Assembly: GCF_900240285.1 (NCBI RefSeq)
Contig: NZ_OESS01000002.1
Location: 1,273,801 to 1,337,800, forward strand
DNA: 64,000 bases
Direction: 5' to 3'
Origin: Halobacillus sp. Marseille-P3879
GTDB taxonomy: Bacteria > Bacillota > Bacilli > Bacillales > Halobacillaceae
The position numbers and the translations under genes were made by a program. A model generated the notes under the pieces. It was not told the DNA's origin, made no database searches, and saw only the letters and a program-made list of their open reading frames with translations. Within the stretch, counting starts at the first letter, position 1; every line of letters starts with the position of its first letter. Shown in pieces: positions 16,884-24,994 of this stretch.

Positions 16884-17588
16884 CTAATTTCTATTCTGCG
16901 TCTGCTCTCTCACCATCTTGTTTATATCGCTCTTATACGGTTCTACTTTGTATAACCAATCTAAAATATTATCTATGTCTGTAACATTTGTGGCAGTAAT
17001 TGATTGATAAGAATTATTGTAAGCTCCTTCATATTTATTTAAAATTTCTGCCACTAACTCAATAAGAAATCTTAAATCCCTTATTGTTATTGGAAATTCT
17101 TCCCCTAAAATATTGCGATCATCGAAGTATTTTTTATCTGCATGAGCAAAACTTCCATCTCTCCAAGCAAATACTCTATTCAATAAAGGTTCTTGGTCTG
17201 ATAATTGTACCAATTGATATTCAAATAGTTGTTCTGTTATTCCGTCTGATGTTTTAATCTTTTCTTTAGCTGGTTTATTGAAAATAACTTTGTAATTTGC
17301 CCTAATGAAATTTAGGAAATTAAAGATAGTTCTTCCTTTTCGGTTTCTTTTCTCATAGATTTTAGCTATGCCTATAATAACACTGGATAATAATGATTCT
17401 TGGACAAGCTGGAAAAAAGCAGGTGACTTATTCAATATTTCTAAACGATCATTTCTTCTTTTTCTTATATGTACGTATAGTTTAAGAAAAGAATTAAGTG
17501 TAATTATTTCTTGAAATAATGATTCTTTATATGCTTCAAAGTGATTTATAATAGTATTTTCAGAATGCAGATTATCACCTCCCATCAT
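16884..17588 (-). CDS. HEPN-like protein (AbiU2-type), possible defence gene
   Basis: A 234-residue, largely helical soluble protein. The motif RDGSFAHADKKY (residue ~143) fits the R-x4-6-H catalytic motif of HEPN ribonucleases, and overall length and helical pattern resemble the AbiU2-like HEPN family known from abortive infection. No partner antitoxin or nuclease lies beside it. Start is uncertain: ATG 17588 has a modest AAGG site, whereas a perfect GGGAGGTGAT stands 7 nt before an in-frame CTG at 17570. A perfect 22-bp inverted repeat lies 57 bp upstream. Function is inferred from the motif only; a non-defence HEPN role is possible. Confidence 0.6.
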   Translation of the reverse strand: MMGGDNLHSENTIINHFEAYKESLFQEIITLNSFLKLYVHIRKRRNDRLEILNKSPAFFQLVQESLLSSVIIGIAKIYEKRNRKGRTIFNFLNFIRANYKVIFNKPAKEKIKTSDGITEQLFEYQLVQLSDQEPLLNRVFAWRDGSFAHADKKYFDDRNILGEEFPITIRDLRFLIELVAEILNKYEGAYNNSYQSITATNVTDIDNILDWLYKVEPYKSDINKMVREQTQNRN

Positions 17589-17645
17589 TGTAGTACCTTA
17601 ATTAATCTACGAAACAGTAATGATATAGTTTCAAAAAACAATCAT

Positions 17646-17705
17646 TATCTCGAAACTGAGTCTTCCACTAACCTGCCCTATACTGGAAGACTCAGTTTCG
17701 AGATA
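17646..17705. repeat. perfect 22-bp inverted repeat upstream of HEPN gene
   Basis: Arms 17646-17667 and 17684-17705 are exact reverse complements around a 16-nt loop. A third, diverged copy of the right arm lies at 17777-17798 (17 of 22 identical). The stem is far longer than neighbouring terminators and sits where the HEPN promoter or leader should be. It could be a 5'-UTR hairpin, a regulator site, or the trace of a miniature mobile element. The rest of 17706-18036 shows no gene. Confidence 0.85.
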
Positions 17706-18036
17706 AAGCAGATAAATTATGGTGTTGAACACTACAATCCATATGTGAAATTAGTGTCCAAAACTGTACTTTATACGGAAGACTCGCATTGGAGATATCG
17801 CCATGAAAGTATTAAAAAACGTACCAAAACGAAATACAATTTATATACTTCATAACTTTCATCACGAAAAAGTTTAGAACTAAAAGTTTGTTATTTGTAT
17901 AAGCTTGGATTAATACAAAGTAATTCGATTTCAACCGATAATACAGACGGAAGTACAGTAATATAAAATTTTTTCTCCAAACACCTCCCCATCTTCAATC
18001 AACGATGTTAATTTAACTTTTCTAGCTAGAATATAA

Positions 18037-18067
18037 AGGGAGGTCTTTTTATAGAAAAGACCTCCCT
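18037..18067 (-). terminator. terminator of MFS transporter gene
   Basis: A perfect 13-bp stem (18037-18049 with 18055-18067) is followed on the minus strand by TTTATATT, immediately after the transporter stop. Confidence 0.85.
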
Positions 18068-18082
18068 GAGGAATATCCCAAG

Positions 18083-19432
18083 TTATTTAACTGCCTCTTT
18101 TTTTATAAGAGAAGGATCTTCTTGTGTGCCATATCGCTCTGCTTGAATTTCTTCCAAAGATTTTCCACGTGTTTCTGGGGCTAGAACCAGTCCTACGATC
18201 ATATGAATAATGAGGAGACCAATCATAACAGCTCCTGCTGCTTGGAAACCAAGCGTTGTGATCATAATTGGAATGATAAGCGAGATCAATCCGACAAGCA
18301 CACGTGCTGTGCAGAAAAGAAATCCCTGGGCAGCGGCTCGATACTTGGTATGGAATAGTTCTGCTGACCAAAGGCCATAAAAGGCTTGAGCACCAAACCC
18401 TGCTGCAAGTCCCCATAAAATAACAAAAGCAAGCAGTTCAAAGGTTCCCATACCGCCAAAGGATAAAATAATCCACGCGACAATCCCCATTCCAGCGCCT
18501 ACGCTGAAGATCATCTTACGATTAACTTTATCGCCAAATTTAATGAAAACAAAATACGTAGATAGAACCGTCAATATCCATAAAAACGCTTGCAAAAGAT
18601 TGGCTTGAGCAGAAGTCAAACCACCAACTGTTTCATAAATGTAAGGCATAAAGTAACCCATAACGCCGGCTACCATATTCCAAAATGCATAAACCCCTAC
18701 AAGAAGTGTAATCGCACGCAGATTTGCTCGGTTTGTAAACAATTCTTTTAGGTTTTCTTTGTTGAAAATGCCATCTTGATTTGTGGCTTTTTCTTTTTTC
18801 TTTTGTTCTTCCCAAATCGAAGACTCATCAATTTTTCTTTGAAATAACCATGTAAAGAACGCGACTAAAAAGAGCTGGAAGAAAATAATTCGGCTTCCTA
18901 ACAGCCCTAAAGGTGCCAAGGCTACAGAAAGTAATAATACGACAGCCGGTCCCATTGACCAGGCGAACTGCCCCCAGCCTACACGAGCGGCCCGTTCATT
19001 TTTAGGAGCTTCTTCTGCGATATAGGTCCAAGAAGGTGGAATGCCGGCTCCGACTGATATCCCAGTAATAATGTAACCTATTAAAAGCATTGGAAAATTA
19101 ACAGAACAAGTAATTAATAATATCCCGAACATGTACACTAATAAATTGTATTTGTAGATAAATTTTCTTCCATAACGGTCAACTAGAAATCCACTTATTA
19201 ATGCCCCTACGGCAGCGCCAAAACCATTAGCACTCAGTGCACCGAGCAGTCCAACTGTAGTATCAGTTAAACCAAGGTACTGCACCCATAAGGTTAACCC
19301 CGCAGCCCCAGCTACGATAGACCCGGCTTCTAAATAGTTGGACATAGAAACGGACAGCGTAGCTGCTAAACTTCCTTTCTCTACTTTCTTCAAATTTTTC
19401 ACCCTTTCATAAAATTCTGTCGATTCAAACAA
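18083..19432 (-). CDS. MFS sugar transporter, probable L-rhamnose uptake
   Basis: A 449-residue major facilitator with twelve hydrophobic helices. The sugar-porter loop SGFLVDRYGRKFIY (residue ~80), the conserved PPSWTYIAEEAPKNERAAR after helix 4, the C-terminal-half counterpart KFGDKVNRK and the terminal PETRGKSLEEI are classical Sugar_tr marks. It is divergent from the rhaEW-rhaI-rhaB operon and shares its repeat-rich control region, so L-rhamnose (or a rhamnoside) is the most likely substrate. Start is TTG at 19432 with AAGGTG about 11 nt upstream; a slightly shorter start cannot be excluded. No other transporter lies in the rhamnose locus. Confidence 0.83.
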   Translation of the reverse strand: MFESTEFYERVKNLKKVEKGSLAATLSVSMSNYLEAGSIVAGAAGLTLWVQYLGLTDTTVGLLGALSANGFGAAVGALISGFLVDRYGRKFIYKYNLLVYMFGILLITCSVNFPMLLIGYIITGISVGAGIPPSWTYIAEEAPKNERAARVGWGQFAWSMGPAVVLLLSVALAPLGLLGSRIIFFQLFLVAFFTWLFQRKIDESSIWEEQKKKEKATNQDGIFNKENLKELFTNRANLRAITLLVGVYAFWNMVAGVMGYFMPYIYETVGGLTSAQANLLQAFLWILTVLSTYFVFIKFGDKVNRKMIFSVGAGMGIVAWIILSFGGMGTFELLAFVILWGLAAGFGAQAFYGLWSAELFHTKYRAAAQGFLFCTARVLVGLISLIIPIMITTLGFQAAGAVMIGLLIIHMIVGLVLAPETRGKSLEEIQAERYGTQEDPSLIKKEAVK

Positions 19433-19516
19433 AAACGAAATAGCACCTTATTGTCTGGATAAGTGCTATTGTTTTGTTTTTGTTTGTTATAACTTTTGTT
19501 TGTTTTTGCATTTTAC

Positions 19517-19545
19517 ATTGTAAGGGCTTTCTTACATAACGTCAA
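19517..19545 (-). promoter_or_regulatory. promoter of the MFS transporter
   Basis: On the minus strand TTGACG (19545-19540) and TACAAT (19522-19517) are separated by 17 bp, a near-consensus sigma-A promoter pointing at the transporter. Its leader then runs through the CAAAAACAAAC repeats at 19470-19510. Confidence 0.7.
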
Positions 19546-19674
19546 CTATAACTTTATTAGATTAATTCGTTATTTTTGTTTTTGCACGATTTTTATAAGC
19601 TAGTTTAGGAATTGAAATCAAAAAAATCAAACCATAACTAAATTAATATGGTCTAACTAATATATACGAAACTA

Positions 19675-19688
19675 TGAATCCGCTAACA
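19675..19688 (+). promoter_or_regulatory. candidate cre site (CcpA operator)
   Basis: TGAATCCGCTAACA matches the cre consensus TGWAANCGNTNWCA at 13 of 14 positions. It lies about 20 bp upstream of the rhaEW -35 box. ccpA is encoded in the same window. Catabolite control of rhamnose genes would be expected. Confidence 0.6.
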
Positions 19689-19706
19689 TTTTTTAAAATA
19701 AAAGTA

Positions 19707-19735
19707 TTCAAAAACAAAACAACATCTGTTATGAT
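19707..19735 (+). promoter_or_regulatory. promoter of the rhaEW operon
   Basis: TTCAAA (19707-19712) and TATGAT (19730-19735) are separated by 17 bp. The -35 and spacer contain one CAAAAACAAAACA operator-like copy. Confidence 0.6.
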
Positions 19736-19776
19736 TATTTTTAGGAAAAACAAAAATTTAAAATCGGAGGTAAGAA

Positions 19777-21864
19777 ATGATACAAGCATATGATACTGTT
19801 AAGAACAAATGGAATGATAAGGATGCACAACAGTTGCAAACAGGATTGGATGAACTGGTTTACCGTTCTAACTTGTTAGGGTCTGATCGTTCTGTATGTA
19901 ACTTTGGCGGCGGAAACACTTCTATGAAAACTACAGAAAAAGATTTTCGTGGTCGTGACATAGAGGTTATGTGGGTTAAAGGCAGCGGTTCAGACCTTGC
20001 TACAATGGAAGCAAAGCATTTTACAGGATTGAAAATGGAAGACATTCGTCCCCTGCTCGAGCGTGAGGAAATGAGTGACGAAGAAATGGTTGAGTATCTA
20101 TCCCACTGCATGATTGACAGCAAGCACCCTCGTTCCTCTATTGAAACACTTTTGCATGCGTTTCTACCTTTTAAACATGTCGACCACACGCATCCGGATG
20201 CCATTATCAGCCTTTGCTGTGCTGATAACGGATATGAAACAGCAAAAGAAATTTTTGGAGATCGTTTTGTATGGGTACCGTATGTCCGCCCTGGTTTTTC
20301 CCTTTCCAAAATGATTGCAGAAGGTTTACAGAATAACCCTCAAGCTGAACTTGTTCTTATGGAAAAACATGGGCTTGTTACCTGGGGAGAGACATCAAAA
20401 GAAAGCTACGACCGTACAATTGAGGTCATTCAAGAAGCAGAGAATTATGTTGCTCAAATGATCGAAAACCCATCTATTTTTGGCGGATCTAAATACGAAG
20501 AACTGCCAGCTCAGAAGCGCAAACAGACATTGGCAAAGGTGATGCCGATTTTACGCGGGGCTGTCAGTGATGAGAAAAAAATGATTTTAACCTACTCTGA
20601 CGACGAGGAAGTACTCGAGTTTGTAAACAGCAAAAATGCTGAAGAACTTTCTCAGGTAGGTGCAGCCTGCCCTGATCACCTTGTCCATACAAAACGAGTA
20701 CCGCTCTACATTGATTGGGATCCACAAAACGACGATACCGATCAATTAGCTCAAAAAATAAGAGACGGCGTATCCGCTTTTAAAGAAGAATATAAGCAGT
20801 ATTTCGAACGTAATAAAAATGAAGGCGACGAAATGTTCGAAGCGGCTCCAAGAGTAATCTTGATCCCTGGTATTGGAATGATTAATTCCGGTAAAAACCT
20901 GAAAATGGCAAATGTAAGCGGCGACTTGTATCACCGTGCGATCGCTGTAATGAAAGGAAGCACTGCTCTTGGCGAGTTTGTCTCTTTGAACGAAAACGAG
21001 AGCTACAACATTGAATACTGGCCGCTTGAGCTTTATAAATTATCCTTAGCACCGGCCGAAGCGGAACTCTCCCGTCAGGTTGCATTCATTACTGGTGGAG
21101 CCGGAGGGATCGGGAATGCGGCAGCAGAAGAATTAATCGCACAGGGAGCGCACGTGGTTCTTGCTGATTTAAATGAAGAAGGAGCACAAAAAACTGCTGA
21201 AGAACTTAATAATAAACATGGTACCGGCCGTGCATTCGCGGTAAAGATGGACGTAACTGCAGAAGAGCAAGTACAATCCTCCTATCAGCAAGCAGCTCTT
21301 CAATACGGCGGCGTTGATATTATCGTTAATAACGCAGGACTAGCTACTTCCAGCCCTCTTGAAGAAACAACATTAAAAGAGTGGAATTTAAATATGAACG
21401 TTCTTGGCACTGGTTATTTCCTTGTCGCTCGTGAAGCTTTCAAACAAATGAAAGAACAAGGTACTGGAGGAAGCATGGTATTTGTTGGGTCTAAAAATTC
21501 CGTTTACGCAGGTAAAAACGCATCAGCCTATAGTTCTGTTAAAGCGCTTGAGGCCCACTTAGCACGGTGCATTGCAGCTGAAGGCGGAGAGCATGGCATT
21601 CGAGTAAACTCTGTGCTTCCAGATGCCGTCCTGCAAGGATCCAAAATTTGGTCTTCTTCCTGGAAAGAAGAAAGAGCTGCTGCGTATGGTATCCACCCAG
21701 ATGAATTAGATGAACATTACCGCCAGCGGACGACACTAAAAGTTAATATTTATCCAAAAGATATTGCAGAAGTGATCGCTTTCTTTGCTTCTTCTAAATC
21801 AAACAAAACAACAGGCAGCATGGTAACCGTTGACGGCGGTGTTCCAGCCGCATTCGTCCGCTAA
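19777..21864 (+). CDS. rhaEW: bifunctional rhamnulose-1-P aldolase / lactaldehyde dehydrogenase
   Basis: A 695-residue fusion. Residues ~1-420 are a class II aldolase domain (NFGGGNTSMK, HTHPDAII, EKHGLVTWG with metal-binding His) that splits L-rhamnulose-1-phosphate to DHAP and L-lactaldehyde. Residues ~430-695 are a short-chain dehydrogenase with the Rossmann loop ITGGAGGIG, NNAG, catalytic YSSVK and a C-terminal VDGG, which oxidises lactaldehyde. This is the RhaEW arrangement of Bacillus (YuxG). CGGAGG precedes the ATG by 9 nt. It heads a five-gene operon with the ASRT-like gene, rhaI, rhaB and the DeoR regulator. Confidence 0.95.
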   Translation: MIQAYDTVKNKWNDKDAQQLQTGLDELVYRSNLLGSDRSVCNFGGGNTSMKTTEKDFRGRDIEVMWVKGSGSDLATMEAKHFTGLKMEDIRPLLEREEMSDEEMVEYLSHCMIDSKHPRSSIETLLHAFLPFKHVDHTHPDAIISLCCADNGYETAKEIFGDRFVWVPYVRPGFSLSKMIAEGLQNNPQAELVLMEKHGLVTWGETSKESYDRTIEVIQEAENYVAQMIENPSIFGGSKYEELPAQKRKQTLAKVMPILRGAVSDEKKMILTYSDDEEVLEFVNSKNAEELSQVGAACPDHLVHTKRVPLYIDWDPQNDDTDQLAQKIRDGVSAFKEEYKQYFERNKNEGDEMFEAAPRVILIPGIGMINSGKNLKMANVSGDLYHRAIAVMKGSTALGEFVSLNENESYNIEYWPLELYKLSLAPAEAELSRQVAFITGGAGGIGNAAAEELIAQGAHVVLADLNEEGAQKTAEELNNKHGTGRAFAVKMDVTAEEQVQSSYQQAALQYGGVDIIVNNAGLATSSPLEETTLKEWNLNMNVLGTGYFLVAREAFKQMKEQGTGGSMVFVGSKNSVYAGKNASAYSSVKALEAHLARCIAAEGGEHGIRVNSVLPDAVLQGSKIWSSSWKEERAAAYGIHPDELDEHYRQRTTLKVNIYPKDIAEVIAFFASSKSNKTTGSMVTVDGGVPAAFVR

Positions 21865-21887
21865 CCATTTAGAGGGGAGAGAAAAAT

Positions 21888-22259
21888 ATGCAAGCAGATA
21901 ATAACAGAAAAACCCATTGGATCATTCCCGATGGGTTTATCCCCCCTCAAAGCACAGGGGAACAGACGAGCCACGAATCGATTTGTGTATTAAACGCTAA
22001 TGACAGTGATGCTCATCTTCACGTTAACATTTATTTTGAAGACAGAGACCCAATTGAAGAAATAGAAACAGCAGTAAGAAGCAAGCGCACCAGTCATATT
22101 CGTACGAGCAGCTTAGAGAAAGACGGGAAAACAATCCCGGCTGGTGTCCCTTATGCAATTGAAGTACAAAGTGATGTTCCAATTATCGTACAATACAGCA
22201 GGTTGGATTCTACTCAGCCTGCGCTGGCTTTAATGAGTACCATGGCATTCCCTTTGTAA
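21888..22259 (+). CDS. sensory rhodopsin transducer-like (ASRT/PF07100) protein
   Basis: A 123-residue all-beta protein matching the Anabaena sensory rhodopsin transducer family: WIIPDGFIPPQS near the start, the SHESICVLNAND strand, YFEDRDP, the Arg-rich strand containing RTSHIRTSSL, and a final VQYSRLDSTQPALALMSTMAFP. ASRT forms a tetramer that contacts the rhodopsin in cyanobacteria. Non-photosynthetic bacteria carry homologues in sugar operons, where a carbohydrate-binding or sensing role has been proposed. Here it lies 23 nt after rhaEW and 27 nt before rhaI with a GGGGAGAG ribosome site, and no rhodopsin gene is in the window. Its role in rhamnose use is unknown. Confidence 0.87.
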   Translation: MQADNNRKTHWIIPDGFIPPQSTGEQTSHESICVLNANDSDAHLHVNIYFEDRDPIEEIETAVRSKRTSHIRTSSLEKDGKTIPAGVPYAIEVQSDVPIIVQYSRLDSTQPALALMSTMAFPL

Positions 22260-22286
22260 AAAATATATATGAAAGGCTGTGAACCA

Positions 22287-23507
22287 ATGAGCGATAAACA
22301 TTACACCCTCTTTGAAGAGCAACAAAACCAGCGAGGAATCAATTTAAACAACGTAAAAGACAAATTAAAACAACTAAAAGTGGAAACGCCTTCATGGGGA
22401 TTTGGCGATTCAGGCACCCGCTTTAAAGTGTTTCAGCAGGAAGGTATACCTCGTGATCCATTCGAAAAATTTGAAGATGCAGCACAAGTTCACCGCTACA
22501 CAGGGATGAGCCCGTCAGTTGCGATTCATATACCATGGGATAAAGTAGATGATTATTCTAAATTAAAAAACCACGCAAGCAGTCTGGGCTTGTCGGTAGG
22601 AGCAGTAAACCCTAACTTATTCCAGGATGATGACTACAAATTTGGCAGTGTTACCAATACGAATCCCTCCATCCGCCGAAAAGCAACAGATCATTTATTA
22701 GAGTGCGTGGATATTGCGAAAGAAGTAGATTCCGATATTGTAAGCCTCTGGTTCGCTGATGGGACCAACTATCCGGGACAAGCGGATTTTAGACAAAGAA
22801 AACACTGGATGGAAGAATGCCTGCAGGAAATGTACGGGTCTTTAGATGATCATATGCGCATGCTGATTGAGTATAAGTTCTTTGAACCTGCCTTTTACCA
22901 CACAGACCTTCCGGATTGGGGTATGGCTTACAATATGGCTATGAAGCTGGGACCACAAGCAGAAGTACTTGTAGATACCGGACACCACCCACAGGCCACT
23001 AACATCGAGCACATTGTTGCTTATTTATTAGACGAGAACAGACTGGGTGGCTTCCACTTTAACAGTCGCAAATATGCCGACGACGACTTGATTGTTGCAG
23101 CGCATAACCCTTATGAGATTTTCCTAATCCTTCATCAGATCATCTCTGCAGAAGATGGAACAGATGTGAAGGCCTCCAAGAATGCTGCCAACATCGCCTA
23201 TATGCTCGATCAGTGCCACAACATCGAACCAAAAATCCCAGCCATGATCCGTTCCATTTTAAATGTGCAGTCTCTTTATGCGAAAGCCTGCCTCATAAAC
23301 TTGGAAGAATTGCGGGAAGCCCAGAAGAACCAAGATGTTTTGGCAGCCGAGCAGACCGTAAGAGAAGCATATGAATGTGATGTGACACCTTTATTGCAGG
23401 CAGTAAGAGAAGAAATGGGCGTACCAGTTGATCCAATGAAGGCTTACAGAGAAAGTGGTTATGGGGAGAAAATCTTAGCCCGCGGTAAAGGCGGTGCAAG
23501 CTGGTGA
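22287..23507 (+). CDS. rhaI: L-rhamnose isomerase (RhaI type)
   Basis: A 406-residue TIM-barrel isomerase of the Pseudomonas stutzeri RhaI type rather than the E. coli RhaA type. Metal-binding and catalytic landmarks: SLWFADGTNYPGQ (residue ~154), the glutamate of LIEYKFFEPAFYHTD (~198), VDTGHHPQATNIEH (~233) and GGFHFNSRKYADDDL (~259). It converts L-rhamnose to L-rhamnulose. The start is ATG 22287, with GAAAGG 10 nt upstream; an in-frame ATG at 22269 has no ribosome site. The stop overlaps the rhaB start by four bases, indicating translational coupling. Confidence 0.94.
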   Translation: MSDKHYTLFEEQQNQRGINLNNVKDKLKQLKVETPSWGFGDSGTRFKVFQQEGIPRDPFEKFEDAAQVHRYTGMSPSVAIHIPWDKVDDYSKLKNHASSLGLSVGAVNPNLFQDDDYKFGSVTNTNPSIRRKATDHLLECVDIAKEVDSDIVSLWFADGTNYPGQADFRQRKHWMEECLQEMYGSLDDHMRMLIEYKFFEPAFYHTDLPDWGMAYNMAMKLGPQAEVLVDTGHHPQATNIEHIVAYLLDENRLGGFHFNSRKYADDDLIVAAHNPYEIFLILHQIISAEDGTDVKASKNAANIAYMLDQCHNIEPKIPAMIRSILNVQSLYAKACLINLEELREAQKNQDVLAAEQTVREAYECDVTPLLQAVREEMGVPVDPMKAYRESGYGEKILARGKGGASW

Positions 23508-24994
23508 GTGTCTTAGCGTTTGACTTCGGTGCAGGAAGCGGCCGGGCGCTTCTGGCGGATTTAAACGAGAAAACTCTTAATATACAGGAAGTGCATCGTT
23601 TCAACAACGAACCTGTCCAAGTTGGAAACCGGTTACACTGGGATATTTTACGGCTCTACCATGAAATCAAACAAGGTATTATAAAAGCAAAACAGACAGG
23701 TCGTCCACTTGAGGCACTAGCAATTGATACCTGGGCGGTTGATTTTGGACTTTTGGGAGCAGACGGCGAGCTGCTTAGAGCTCCTTACCACTATCGCGAC
23801 CATCACACGGACGGCCTAATGGAAGAGATTCATGAACATACCCTTAGCCGGGAGAAAATTTTTCAGAAGACAGGGATTCAGTTTCTCCCATTTAACACCA
23901 TTTACCAGCTCGCTGCTATGAAAAGAGACCGTTCCTCTGTTCTAGAGCAGGCTGAAGACCTGCTGATGATTCCTGATTTGCTCCGCTATTTTCTCACCGG
24001 TGAGAAAAAAAGTGAATTTACAAACGCTACTACGACCCAGCTATTTAACCCTAAGACACAAGAATGGGATCATGAACTGCTTGACGTTTTGGAACTCCCT
24101 GCTCACCTATTCCAGGAAGTAGTGAAGCCAGGTACAGTAATCGGACATTTAAGTCGGGAAGTGTGCAAAGAACTGGACGTCCCTCCTATTCCGGTAGTAG
24201 CTGTCGGTGAGCATGATACAGCTTCAGCTGTCGCAGGTGTCCCCGCTTTGGATGAAAGCTTTGCCTACTTAAGCTGCGGAACCTGGTCGCTTATGGGAAC
24301 AGAAGTGAGTACCCCGGTCATGGATGAGCAAGCACTTCGCTGGAATTTTACTAATGAAGGCGGTGTGCAGGACACCTTCAGGCTTTTAAAAAACATTATG
24401 GGTCTCTGGATTCTTGAAGAATGCCGCCGTATGTGGAAAACTGAGGGAGATGCTGACTATGAAAGCTTGTTACAAGAAGCTCAGAAATCCCCTTCGTTTC
24501 AATCTTTTATCGACCCGGATGACATCCAGTTTTTAAATCCTGCCAACATGCCGAAACAAATTCAAGATTACTGCGCTCAAACTGAACAGAAAGTGCCCGG
24601 TACTAAAGGAGAGATCGTACGTTGTATTTTGGAGAGTCTTGCTCTGAAGTACCGCTATGTGTTTGAGCGTGCTGAAATTTTGTCCGGCAACTCCTTCTAT
24701 GGATTGCATATGGTAGGCGGCGGGATCAAAAATGAAATGCTTTGTCAGTTTACTTCTAATGCCCTTGGAAAACCTGTGTGGGCCGGCCCTGCGGAAGCAA
24801 GCGCCATCGGCAACATCGTGATGCAATTCATTGCCCTCGGAAAGCTCAATGGACTTGGTGATGCAAGATTGTTAAATTTAAAATCAACAAGCATGCAATA
24901 CTATTTTCCAGAAGAGCAAGACTTCTGGGACAAAGCATACATGGATTTTTGTGTTAAAATTGGAGTAAGTAATGGAACAAACCTTATCAAGTAA
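23504..24994 (+). CDS. rhaB: rhamnulokinase (FGGY family)
   Basis: A 496-residue FGGY carbohydrate kinase. The N-terminal phosphate loop is LAFDFGAGSGR, the middle shows DTWAVDFGLL and PYHYRDHHTDG, then GEHDTASAVAGVP and the SCGTWSLMGTE nucleotide motif (~257), with the adenosine motif HMVGGGIKNEMLCQFTSNAL near 400. It phosphorylates L-rhamnulose to the 1-phosphate used by RhaEW. It starts at GTG 23504 inside the last codons of rhaI. Its own end overlaps the DeoR gene by 23 nt, so the whole rha cluster is tightly coupled. Confidence 0.95.
   Translation: MSVLAFDFGAGSGRALLADLNEKTLNIQEVHRFNNEPVQVGNRLHWDILRLYHEIKQGIIKAKQTGRPLEALAIDTWAVDFGLLGADGELLRAPYHYRDHHTDGLMEEIHEHTLSREKIFQKTGIQFLPFNTIYQLAAMKRDRSSVLEQAEDLLMIPDLLRYFLTGEKKSEFTNATTTQLFNPKTQEWDHELLDVLELPAHLFQEVVKPGTVIGHLSREVCKELDVPPIPVVAVGEHDTASAVAGVPALDESFAYLSCGTWSLMGTEVSTPVMDEQALRWNFTNEGGVQDTFRLLKNIMGLWILEECRRMWKTEGDADYESLLQEAQKSPSFQSFIDPDDIQFLNPANMPKQIQDYCAQTEQKVPGTKGEIVRCILESLALKYRYVFERAEILSGNSFYGLHMVGGGIKNEMLCQFTSNALGKPVWAGPAEASAIGNIVMQFIALGKLNGLGDARLLNLKSTSMQYYFPEEQDFWDKAYMDFCVKIGVSNGTNLIK

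Larger units (their letters stand above)
19429..19760. promoter_or_regulatory. rhamnose control region with CAAAAACAAA-type repeats
   Basis: The motif CAAAAACAAA/GTTTTTG recurs at about 19429-19437, 19470-19490, 19497-19510, 19575-19581, 19709-19721 and 19744-19757. Copies lie in the transporter leader, overlapping the -35 of the rhaEW promoter, and in the rhaEW leader. Repeated short A-rich direct repeats are typical DeoR-family operators, and a DeoR regulator is the last gene of the operon. Binding is inferred. Confidence 0.6.

Noticed and set aside
17541..17855. 104-codon plus-strand ORF across the inverted repeat
   Set aside because: Reads through the 22-bp inverted repeat and the antisense start of the HEPN gene; composition is random.
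1..18000. Prophage or integrative element covering the left accessory region
   Set aside because: No integrase, phage structural genes, attachment-site duplication or tRNA gene was found; the region is a mosaic of independent genes.
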